Shown here piece by piece: positions 16,128-23,295 of a stretch of DNA of 44,333 nucleotides. A program made the position numbers and the translations under genes. The notes below the pieces were generated by a model. The model had not been told where the DNA came from. It worked only from the letters and a program-made list of their open reading frames with translations, and ran no database searches. Origin of the DNA: Clostridia bacterium (GTDB lineage Bacteria; Bacillota; Clostridia; Oscillospirales; Acutalibacteraceae); the NCBI GenBank assembly GCA_017450005.1, contig JAFSYM010000116.1, positions 1 to 44,333 on the forward strand. Reading direction: 5' to 3'. Numbering within the stretch: the stretch's first letter is position 1; every line of letters begins with the position of its first letter.

Positions 16128-16173
16128 GCATTTGCGCAAAGATGAAAAAAAGAAATCGAATGTTGCATTTGCG
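16128..16173 (+). promoter_or_regulatory. possible operator repeats for the sulfoquinovose operon
   Basis: The 9-mer GCATTTGCG occurs at 16128-16136 and again at 16165-16173, the second overlapping the -35 box. The first copy is part of a perfect palindrome TTTGCGCAAA (16131-16140). This layout suits a repressor or activator site, but no regulator gene is in the window. Confidence 0.4.
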
Positions 16174-16191
16174 GCCGGGATCGTGTAGAAT
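16163..16191 (+). promoter_or_regulatory. promoter for the sulfoquinovose operon
   Basis: TTGCAT (16163-16168), a 17-base spacer and TAGAAT (16186-16191). The AAGGAG ribosome site of the first gene is at 16207-16212, so the leader is very short. Confidence 0.75.
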
Positions 16192-16222
16192 ATAGAATAG
16201 TATTATAAGGAGTATTTTTGCC

Positions 16223-18247
16223 ATGCTGCATTTTTCGATTCTCGACGATACGCTGTCCCTGCTGCGGCGGGACAGGTGTCTGTATCAGCTTCGTGTCGGC
16301 GATGCGCCGATACGCATCGGCCGCGGAGAAAACACTTTCTCGATGACGCGCGGCAGTTTTACGATCCGCGAAAAGATTGTGTCGGAAAAGCCGCTTGTCG
16401 TTCGGGATATTACACTGCTGGGAGAAAAGGCGCAGATACGTTTCGACGACGGTTTTGCGCTGCTGTCCGTTTCCGGCGGCCGGCTGCATGTCTCATTTTC
16501 GGGGCTGGAGGGCTGCAACCGCATGTGGCTGACGCTGCCTGCGACGATCACGGAGCATGTGTACGGCACGGGCGAGACGTTCAGCGAATTCGATCTGCGC
16601 GGACAGAAGGTCAACGTCTGGGTCGCGGAGCACCAGAACGCGAAGATGCTCGCGCGCAAGACGCTGAAGATCAAATTCGGTCTCACGATTGCCGACCGCA
16701 AGCAGAAGTTTTCCAACTATGAAACCTATTATGCCCAGCCGACGTTCCTTTCTTCACGCAGATATTATTTCCATTCCCGCACGACGGCACGGTGTGTTTT
16801 CGATTTTACAGAACCCGACTGCCACGTTTTGAAGACCGACAGCGTGGACGATTTCTATATCGGCTTCGGGGACACATTTGCCGACGTGCTGGAGGATCTG
16901 ACCGCGCTGCTCGGCAGACCGCCGGAACTGCCCGACTGGGTATACGACGGCGCGATCCTCGGCATTCAGGGCGGCACACAGATCATGCTCGACAAGATTG
17001 AGCGGTGTCTCGCGTGCGGTATGCCCGTTGCGGGCGCATGGATTCAGGACTGGGAAGGCAGGCGTGTGACGGCCTTCGGCAAGCAGTTGATGTGGAACTG
17101 GGAATGGGACAGAGAGCTGTATCCGGCCCTCGATGAAGCCATCCGCAGCCTGCGCGAGCGGAACATCCGCGTGCTCGGTTACTGCAACCCGTTTCTGGCG
17201 ATCGAGAAGCCGCTGTATAAGCAAGCGAGCGCACTCGGCTACTGCGTCAAGGACAGGGACGGCGGGGACTACCTCGTCACGATCACCACGTTCCCGGCGG
17301 CTATGGTCGACCTGACCAATCCCGACGCGTGGAACTGGCTGAAAGAAGTGATTAAAACCAATATGATCGACTTCGGCCTTTCCGGCTGGATGGCCGATTT
17401 CGGCGAATATCTGCCGACCGACTGCGTGCTGCACAGCGGGGAGGATCCGCAGCTTGTGCACAATACATGGCCGGCGCGCTGGGCGCAGCTCAACCGCGAG
17501 GCGGTCGAAGAGGCGGGCAAGCTCGGCGAGATTTTCTTCTTTACGCGCGCGGGCTTTTCCGGTACGCCGCGATTCTCCACCATGATGTGGAACGGCGACA
17601 ATCACGTCGACTATTCCGTCGACAACGGCCTGCCGTCTGTCATTCCGGCCATGCTCTCGCTCACGTGCAGCGGCTACGGACTGAGCCATTCCGATACCGG
17701 CGGCTATACGACGTTCGGCAAGATGCGCCGCAGCGAGGAGCTGTATATGCGCTGGTGCGAGATGAACGCGTTTTCACCGCTTCTGCGCAGCCATGAGGGC
17801 AACAACCCCGATCTCAACGCCCAGTTCGACGCGAGCGAGCGCACACTCCGGCACCAGACGCACATGGCGCGCGTGCACGTGCTGCTCAGACCCTATCTGC
17901 TCGACGCTGTACGTGAAAACGCACAGACTGGTCACGGCGTGGTGCGGCCGCTGTTCTTCCACTACGACGAGCCGCGGGCATATACCGAATGCACGGAGTA
18001 TCTGCTCGGCCGCGATATTCTGGTCGCGCCGGTGCTGCGGCAGGGCAAAACGCAGCGGCAGGTCTATCTGCCGCAGGACGAGTGGGTGGAACTGACCACC
18101 GGCAAAACATACGGCGGCGGCACCTACACGGTCGACGCCCCGCTCGGACAGATTCCAGTCTTTTACAGAAAGCAAATCAATCCGCAATGGATCAAAATAA
18201 TGGAGGACATTCGACATGAAGTATTTTCTGGATTCCGCAAAAATTGA
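16223..18247 (+). CDS. yihQ: sulfoquinovosidase, GH31 (YihQ family)
   Basis: Retaining alpha-glycosidase that releases sulfoquinovose from sulfoquinovosyl glycerol or lipid; 674 aa, the family length. The C-terminal half follows E. coli YihQ closely: GIQGGTQ, WIQDWEGRRVTAFGKQLMWN, GGDYLVTI, GWMADFGEYLPTD, MMWNGDNHVDYS, HSDTGGYTTF, RSHEGN. Nucleophile Asp about 392 (MADFGEY) and acid/base Asp about 459 (NGDN). Of the sulfonate-site residues recalled for YihQ (Q262, Q288, R301, W304, Y508), I find Q249, Q275, W291 and Y495, but the Arg301 position is Gln288. No signal peptide, so it acts in the cytoplasm after import. First gene of the operon; its end overlaps the transaldolase start by 32 bases. 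Confidence 0.9.
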   Translation: MLHFSILDDTLSLLRRDRCLYQLRVGDAPIRIGRGENTFSMTRGSFTIREKIVSEKPLVVRDITLLGEKAQIRFDDGFALLSVSGGRLHVSFSGLEGCNRMWLTLPATITEHVYGTGETFSEFDLRGQKVNVWVAEHQNAKMLARKTLKIKFGLTIADRKQKFSNYETYYAQPTFLSSRRYYFHSRTTARCVFDFTEPDCHVLKTDSVDDFYIGFGDTFADVLEDLTALLGRPPELPDWVYDGAILGIQGGTQIMLDKIERCLACGMPVAGAWIQDWEGRRVTAFGKQLMWNWEWDRELYPALDEAIRSLRERNIRVLGYCNPFLAIEKPLYKQASALGYCVKDRDGGDYLVTITTFPAAMVDLTNPDAWNWLKEVIKTNMIDFGLSGWMADFGEYLPTDCVLHSGEDPQLVHNTWPARWAQLNREAVEEAGKLGEIFFFTRAGFSGTPRFSTMMWNGDNHVDYSVDNGLPSVIPAMLSLTCSGYGLSHSDTGGYTTFGKMRRSEELYMRWCEMNAFSPLLRSHEGNNPDLNAQFDASERTLRHQTHMARVHVLLRPYLLDAVRENAQTGHGVVRPLFFHYDEPRAYTECTEYLLGRDILVAPVLRQGKTQRQVYLPQDEWVELTTGKTYGGGTYTVDAPLGQIPVFYRKQINPQWIKIMEDIRHEVFSGFRKN

Positions 18248-18905
18248 CGAGATCCGCGAGGCGTACGACACGTTCGGCATCGACGGCATCACGACCAACC
18301 CCAACCACATCATGAACAGCGGCAAGCCGTTCTACACCGTGCTCGGCGAACTGGCGGATTTTGTGCGCGAGAAGGGCATCGAAGGCTGGGACGTGTTCCC
18401 GATTTCCGTGGAGATCAACCCCCACCTCGACAACGCCGACGAGATGGTCGCCATGGCGCAGAAGATTGCTGCCATGTGCAAGAATTTTGTTATCAAGATT
18501 CCCTGCACCGAGCCGGGCATTGCGGCTGCGCGCCGGCTTGAAAAGCTCGGCGTGCGCACCAATCTGACGCTGGTCTTTTCCGCGTCGCAGGCGCTCATTG
18601 CCGCCAAAAACGGTTCGCTCTTCGTTTCCCCCTTTATCGGCTGGAAAGAAAACAGCGGCGAGGATTGTGTGGAGTACATCAGCAATATCGTGGATATTTA
18701 TGCCAACTACGGTTTCCTGGGCGAAACGCAGATCATCTGCGCCGCCGTGCGTAACGGCAAGCAGATCGTCGACTGCGCCGTTGCGGGCGCGGATATCGTG
18801 ACCGCCGGTCTGCAGGTGTTCAAGGACAGCTTCTATCACGCGTTCACGGACTACGGCCTTGCCAAGTTCCAGGCCGCGTGGGACAAGACGATTACGGAGG
18901 AATGA
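18216..18905 (+). CDS. sftT: transaldolase-family enzyme, probable sulfofructose transaldolase
   Basis: 229-aa small transaldolase/FSA-type TIM barrel. The Schiff-base lysine is Lys94 in FVIKIPCTEPG; GITTNPN near residue 24-30 and the RTNLTLVFSASQA strand are standard. In the sulfo-TAL pathway such an enzyme cleaves 6-deoxy-6-sulfofructose, giving sulfolactaldehyde and transferring the three-carbon unit to glyceraldehyde phosphate to make fructose 6-phosphate. The assignment rests on context: it lies between sulfoquinovosidase and a sulfolactaldehyde-reductase-like gene, and there is no sulfofructose kinase or SFP aldolase here. GGAGG precedes the ATG. A fructose-6-phosphate aldolase activity remains possible. 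Confidence 0.82.
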   Translation: MKYFLDSAKIDEIREAYDTFGIDGITTNPNHIMNSGKPFYTVLGELADFVREKGIEGWDVFPISVEINPHLDNADEMVAMAQKIAAMCKNFVIKIPCTEPGIAAARRLEKLGVRTNLTLVFSASQALIAAKNGSLFVSPFIGWKENSGEDCVEYISNIVDIYANYGFLGETQIICAAVRNGKQIVDCAVAGADIVTAGLQVFKDSFYHAFTDYGLAKFQAAWDKTITEE

Positions 18906-18906
18906 G

Positions 18907-19770
18907 ATGAAAATCGGTTTTATCGGTCTTGGCATCATGGGCGAGTCCATGGCGGCCAATCTGGTTAAAAAGAACGGCGATCCCGTGTATGTGTCCGACC
19001 TCAACAAAGCGCAGGTTGAAAAGCTCGCAGAAGAGGGTGCGGTCGGCTGCGCGGATAACCTTGAGGCGGCAAAGCAGGCGGAGATCATCATCACAATGGT
19101 GCCGAAATCCGAACATGTCAAAGCGGTTTACACACAAATCCTGCCTGTGCTCGGCGCGGGCAAAATCTGCATCGACATGAGCACAATCGACCCGTCTGTC
19201 TCGCTCGAGTGCGCCGACATGGTCAAGGCGACCGGCGCGCAGTGGGCGGACGCGCCCGTCGTCAAATCAAAGCCCGCCGCCATCAACGGTACGCTGGGCA
19301 TCCTTGTCGGCTGCGACGAGGCGCTGTATCCGGTGATCGAGCCGGTTCTGCGGATGATGGGCTGCAACGTGATCCGTATGGGCGAATGCGGCAGAGGCAT
19401 CACAATGAAAATCTGCCACAACGCGCTTGTCGCCGCGATTCAGAACGGCGTGAACGAGACGCTCGGCCTTGCGCAGAAGCTCAGTATTTCCGTGGATGAT
19501 TTCGCCACGGCGGTATCCTACGGCGGCGCGGGCAATTTCTATCTCGAGTCGCAGAAGGAAAACCTGAAACAGCACAACTGGACGACGGCGTTCTCGCTGG
19601 AAAACGAGCACAAGGATCTCGGCATTGCCGCTCGCCTTGCGCAGCAGGCGGGGCTGGATATGCCGGGGCTGAGAACCTGCAAGGCCGTGTATGACAAAGG
19701 CATGGAGATGGGACTGGGCAAACAGGACTTCCGCGCCACATACAAAATCGTCAACGGAATCGAGGATTGA
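18907..19770 (+). CDS. beta-hydroxyacid dehydrogenase family, probable sulfolactaldehyde reductase
   Basis: 287-aa NAD(P)-dependent enzyme of the 3-hydroxyisobutyrate dehydrogenase family. N-terminal Rossmann motif IGFIGLGIMGESMAANL, substrate region DAPVVKSKPAAINGTLGI, and catalytic Lys about 168 in GECGRGITMKICHN. E. coli YihU, the known sulfolactaldehyde reductase, has PVGRT where this protein has PVVKS, so the sulfonate-contacting Arg is replaced by Lys (from memory). Expected reaction: sulfolactaldehyde plus NADH to 2,3-dihydroxypropane-1-sulfonate. The ATG at 18907 overlaps nothing and follows GAGGAATGAG directly after the transaldolase stop. An ordinary hydroxyacid dehydrogenase role is the alternative. 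Confidence 0.82.
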   Translation: MKIGFIGLGIMGESMAANLVKKNGDPVYVSDLNKAQVEKLAEEGAVGCADNLEAAKQAEIIITMVPKSEHVKAVYTQILPVLGAGKICIDMSTIDPSVSLECADMVKATGAQWADAPVVKSKPAAINGTLGILVGCDEALYPVIEPVLRMMGCNVIRMGECGRGITMKICHNALVAAIQNGVNETLGLAQKLSISVDDFATAVSYGGAGNFYLESQKENLKQHNWTTAFSLENEHKDLGIAARLAQQAGLDMPGLRTCKAVYDKGMEMGLGKQDFRATYKIVNGIED

Positions 19771-19774
19771 ATCT

Positions 19775-21109
19775 ATGCGTTTTCATGCACTTTACTTACC
19801 GATCGGCGTGGGCACGTTCCATCTTGAGAGCGCCAAGGCGTTGTTCGACGCGAGCTGCGCGATGCTGCGCTCGATCGACGATACGGTCGAAACGCCGGAT
19901 GACATGCTTCTGCGCGTCGACGCGCTTGATGCGTTTATCGCGGACAAGACGGCGGATCTGGTCATTGTACAGAATCTTACGTTTGCCAACGCGGCATATA
20001 TCAGCGAGGTGCTGCACCGATTCGACTGCCCTGTACTGCTGTGGACGCTGCGTGAGCCGGTTATCGACGGCACGCGTCTTCGCCTGAATTCTCTTACGGG
20101 CGCGTTTTCCGCCGCCAATACCATGCGCGCGTTCGGCCGCCGCTTTGCCTATGTATTCGGTGCGCCGGAGGAATCGCGCGTGCAGCAGGAGATCCGTGCG
20201 GTATTGGATGCTGCGCGCGTCAGAAAAGCGCTGCGTTCGCTGCGCCTTGCACAGGTCGGCCACACGCCGCAGGGCTTCGGATTCGGGCGTGCGCTGGACG
20301 CGGAGCTGCTTAAAGCTTTCGGCGTGCATCTGGAGTCGATTGAAGCGCGTGAGCTGATTGATACGGCCAGGGGCTTCTCGGATGCGGACGTCGCCGACTA
20401 TCTCGCAGACGCGCGCACGCGCATCTGCGGCCTTTCGCGCATCGACGAAAAAAACGTGCTGGATTTTGCGCGTTTGTACAAGGCCTATGCGGAATACGTC
20501 CGCACGAACAAGATCGGCGCGCTGGCGAGCCGATGCTGGCCGGATTTCTTTACCGCGTTCGGTACGCCGGTCTGCGCGGTGCTGGGCATTCTCAACGATC
20601 TGGGCATATCGAGCGCGTGCGAGGCGGATGCGTTCGGCGCACTGTCCATGTATATCGCGTCGGCTCTTTCGGGCGGGAGCGTCTTTTTCGGCGATCCTGT
20701 ATCGCTTGACGAGGGCGAGAATACCGTCACGTTCTGGCACTGCGGCATGGCGCCGTGTTCCCTCGCGCGCGAGGATACGGGCGCGGGTGCGGGTTTGCAC
20801 TGCAACCGGCATATCGGTCCCACGCTCGAGTTCGGCTGTAAGCCGTCGTCTGCGGCGACGATCTTCCGCGTCGGCCGCGAACCGGACGGCAGCGTGCGCT
20901 TCTTTGCAGCAAAGGGGGAAGCGCTTGACAAGCCGCAGCAGTTTTACGGCGTATCGACTGTGATCCGCACGCAGAATGACGCGCGTTCTCTTGTGGAGAC
21001 GGCGGTCAGAAACGGCTGGGAGCCGCACTTTGCGGTTGCCTACGGCGATATTTCCGCGGCGATTCTTGCGCTGGGCAATATGCTCGGCATTCCGGTGGAA
21101 CAGTTCTGA
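19775..21109 (+). CDS. L-fucose/L-arabinose isomerase-fold protein, probable sulfoquinovose isomerase
   Basis: 444 aa from the ATG at 19775 (the longest frame begins 84 bases upstream inside the previous gene). The N-terminal half is a Rossmann-like FucI domain (VQNLTFANAAYISEVL, LLWTLREP). The C-terminal half carries the FucI/AraA metal-site region: RCWPDFFTAFG, CEADAFGALSMYIASALSGG, VTFWHCGMAPCSLA, LHCNRH. A sugar aldose-ketose isomerase is needed to turn sulfoquinovose into sulfofructose, and this is the only isomerase in the operon, so I infer that role. The TGA overlaps the next ATG (TGATG). Fucose or arabinose isomerisation would be the alternative, but no kinase or aldolase for them is nearby. 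Confidence 0.78.
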   Translation: MRFHALYLPIGVGTFHLESAKALFDASCAMLRSIDDTVETPDDMLLRVDALDAFIADKTADLVIVQNLTFANAAYISEVLHRFDCPVLLWTLREPVIDGTRLRLNSLTGAFSAANTMRAFGRRFAYVFGAPEESRVQQEIRAVLDAARVRKALRSLRLAQVGHTPQGFGFGRALDAELLKAFGVHLESIEARELIDTARGFSDADVADYLADARTRICGLSRIDEKNVLDFARLYKAYAEYVRTNKIGALASRCWPDFFTAFGTPVCAVLGILNDLGISSACEADAFGALSMYIASALSGGSVFFGDPVSLDEGENTVTFWHCGMAPCSLAREDTGAGAGLHCNRHIGPTLEFGCKPSSAATIFRVGREPDGSVRFFAAKGEALDKPQQFYGVSTVIRTQNDARSLVETAVRNGWEPHFAVAYGDISAAILALGNMLGIPVEQF

Positions 21110-21840
21110 TGGTTCGGGAGCTGCTGTTTTATCTTGTCGTATTCCTGTCGAACGTGATCCAGAGTATCACGGGTTTTGCGGGAACGGTGCTTGCCATGCC
21201 GTTTTCCGTTCTGCTGGTAGGCTACGACGTCGCCAAACCGGCGCTCAATGCGCTGGGGCTTCTCGCATCGGTCTACGTTGTTGTGCTGTGCCGGCGCAGC
21301 ATTGACAGGCGCGAGCTGCTCAAAATGACCGGCGTGATGCTCTCAGGTATGGCGGCGGGCATGTATATCAAACGTTTCTTCACGGGCAACCCTTCGCTGC
21401 TGTACAAGACGCTCGGCGTGATCGTAATTGTGTTTGCGCTCATGAATATCGTCAAATCACTGCTGCGTCGGGAGGAGAAAAAGCTGCCCGTACCCGTATC
21501 GGTTGCGCTGCTGCTTGCAGCAGGCGTTGTGCACGGCATGTTTGTGTGCGGCGGTCCGCTGCTCGTGACGTACGCAAACGGGAAACTGCGCGACAAGGAC
21601 GCTTTTCGCGGCACACTCAGCGCAGTCTGGATTCTGCTCAACGGCGTACTGTTTGCGGCGGATCTGCACAGCGGATTGTTCACAGCGCACACGGTAAGGT
21701 TGTCTTTAATCAGCGTCGCGGTACTTGCATCTGCGTTGGTCGTCGGCAATTTCGTGTGCAAAAAACTCAGCCGCAAGATGTTTCTGAACCTGACATATAT
21801 TTTAATGCTGCTGAGCGGCATTTCGCTGTTCATCAAATAA
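21109..21840 (+). CDS. TauE/SafE family exporter, probable sulfonate exporter
   Basis: 243-aa membrane protein with about eight hydrophobic segments and the TauE/SafE pattern of two related halves (N-terminal SNVIQSITGFAGTVLAMPF; second half GVVHGMFVCGGPLLVTYA). The family exports sulfite, sulfoacetate and other sulfonates. Translationally coupled to the isomerase gene, it most likely exports the C3 sulfonate end product. This is strong contextual support for calling the whole operon sulfoglycolytic. Confidence 0.85.
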   Translation: MVRELLFYLVVFLSNVIQSITGFAGTVLAMPFSVLLVGYDVAKPALNALGLLASVYVVVLCRRSIDRRELLKMTGVMLSGMAAGMYIKRFFTGNPSLLYKTLGVIVIVFALMNIVKSLLRREEKKLPVPVSVALLLAAGVVHGMFVCGGPLLVTYANGKLRDKDAFRGTLSAVWILLNGVLFAADLHSGLFTAHTVRLSLISVAVLASALVVGNFVCKKLSRKMFLNLTYILMLLSGISLFIK

Positions 21841-21855
21841 TAAAGGAGAGTTAAT

Positions 21856-23292
21856 ATGGCAACTGCAACGCACGGCATCAAGTTCAAAGACAAGGTCGGC
21901 TATGCGCTCGGCGACGCGGGCGGACTGCTGACGTTTTCCCTGATCGGCGCATTTCAGAATAAATTCTACACCGACGCGCTGGGCATCAGCCCGGGCAAGA
22001 TTGTGATTCTGATTCTGATCGCGCGTATCTGGGACGCGATCAACGACCCGATCTGGGGCGCGTTCATCCAGTCGAGAAAGCCCAATCCGCGCGGACAGTT
22101 CCGTCCGTGGATTCTCGGCTTCTCCGTGCCGCTTGCGATTGCGGCGGTGCTGATGTTCTGGAAGATTCCGGGACTGTCCGAGACAAAATACCTCGTCTAT
22201 GCATACATTACCTATATTTTGTACGGCATGATGTACACGGCCGTCAACATCCCGTACGGTTCGCTCGCTTCCGTCGTCACGGACGATGAACTGGAGCGTT
22301 CGTCGCTGTCGATGTGGCGTTCGATCGGCGCGGGCGTGGGCGGTCTGCCCGGCACGATTCTGCTGCCGATGATCGTCTACACCGTGACGGGCAAATATGC
22401 CAACGGTACCGATATCAAGGCGCTGGACGAGACAAAGCTGTTCTGGTGCGTCGTCGTGCTCGCCGTATTCTCCGTGGGCGTCTATTTCCTGCACTACAAG
22501 ATGACCAAGGAGCGTATCGCCCCGCAGAAGCGGCAGAAGGACAAGGACTACAGCGCGTTCACAACGATCCGCGAACTGTTCCGCAACCGCGCGTTTGTGA
22601 CGCTCTCGATGGCGTCGATGCTGCTGATTGCGTTCCAGTTCTACTATCAGTCGACCTATACTTATCTCTTTACCGACTATTACGGCAAGCCGGGACTGTA
22701 TGCTTTCGTCACGATCTGCACCTATGTGCCCATGGCGATCTTCATCCCTGTGATGAACAAACTCATCAGAAAATTCGGCAAGAAAGAGCTGTGCGCGGTC
22801 GGTATGGCGTTTGCGGCCGCGGTCAACTTTGTGCTGTTCCTTCTGCGCGGCACGGCGCTTGCGATGAACCCCATGGTATTTCTGGTCTTTACATTCTTCT
22901 CCGGCCTCGGCCAGACGTTCCTGGTGCTGGAAGTGTGGGCGCTTGTGATGGATACGATCGACTACTATGAAGTCAAAACCGGCAAACGTGAAGAAGGCAT
23001 GGCGTACGCGGTGTTTTCTTTTACCCGCAAGCTCGGCCAGACGCTGGCCGGCGTGGGGCTGAACGCGCTGCTGGCATGGATCGCCTATGACGGCGAGCTG
23101 TCCAAGAAGGGCATCGGTCTGTCCGGAGAAGTGCTCTCCAAACTGTACGACATTTCTACGCTTGTGCCTGCGATCATGCTCGCGCTGATGGCGGTGATCC
23201 TGTTCATCGGATACGATCTGTCCAAAAAGAAACTGGAGAGCGTGCATGCGGATCTTCGTAAGATGCGCGACGCGGAAGAAAGGGAGCGGTAA
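21856..23292 (+). CDS. GPH-family sugar:cation symporter, probable sulfoquinovoside importer
   Basis: 478-aa, twelve-helix transporter of the glycoside-pentoside-hexuronide family (MelB type). Markers: KVGYALGDAGGLLTFSLIG at the start, the Asp-rich loop RIWDAINDPIWGAF, RPWILGFSVPLA, and the long ML-SMWRSIGAG region in the middle. E. coli YihO and YihP, the sulfoquinovoside importers, belong to the same family. It has AAAGGAGA before the ATG and stands directly after the exporter. Import of intact glycosides fits the cytoplasmic sulfoquinovosidase. Confidence 0.88.
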   Translation: MATATHGIKFKDKVGYALGDAGGLLTFSLIGAFQNKFYTDALGISPGKIVILILIARIWDAINDPIWGAFIQSRKPNPRGQFRPWILGFSVPLAIAAVLMFWKIPGLSETKYLVYAYITYILYGMMYTAVNIPYGSLASVVTDDELERSSLSMWRSIGAGVGGLPGTILLPMIVYTVTGKYANGTDIKALDETKLFWCVVVLAVFSVGVYFLHYKMTKERIAPQKRQKDKDYSAFTTIRELFRNRAFVTLSMASMLLIAFQFYYQSTYTYLFTDYYGKPGLYAFVTICTYVPMAIFIPVMNKLIRKFGKKELCAVGMAFAAAVNFVLFLLRGTALAMNPMVFLVFTFFSGLGQTFLVLEVWALVMDTIDYYEVKTGKREEGMAYAVFSFTRKLGQTLAGVGLNALLAWIAYDGELSKKGIGLSGEVLSKLYDISTLVPAIMLALMAVILFIGYDLSKKKLESVHADLRKMRDAEERER

Positions 23293-23295
23293 GTC

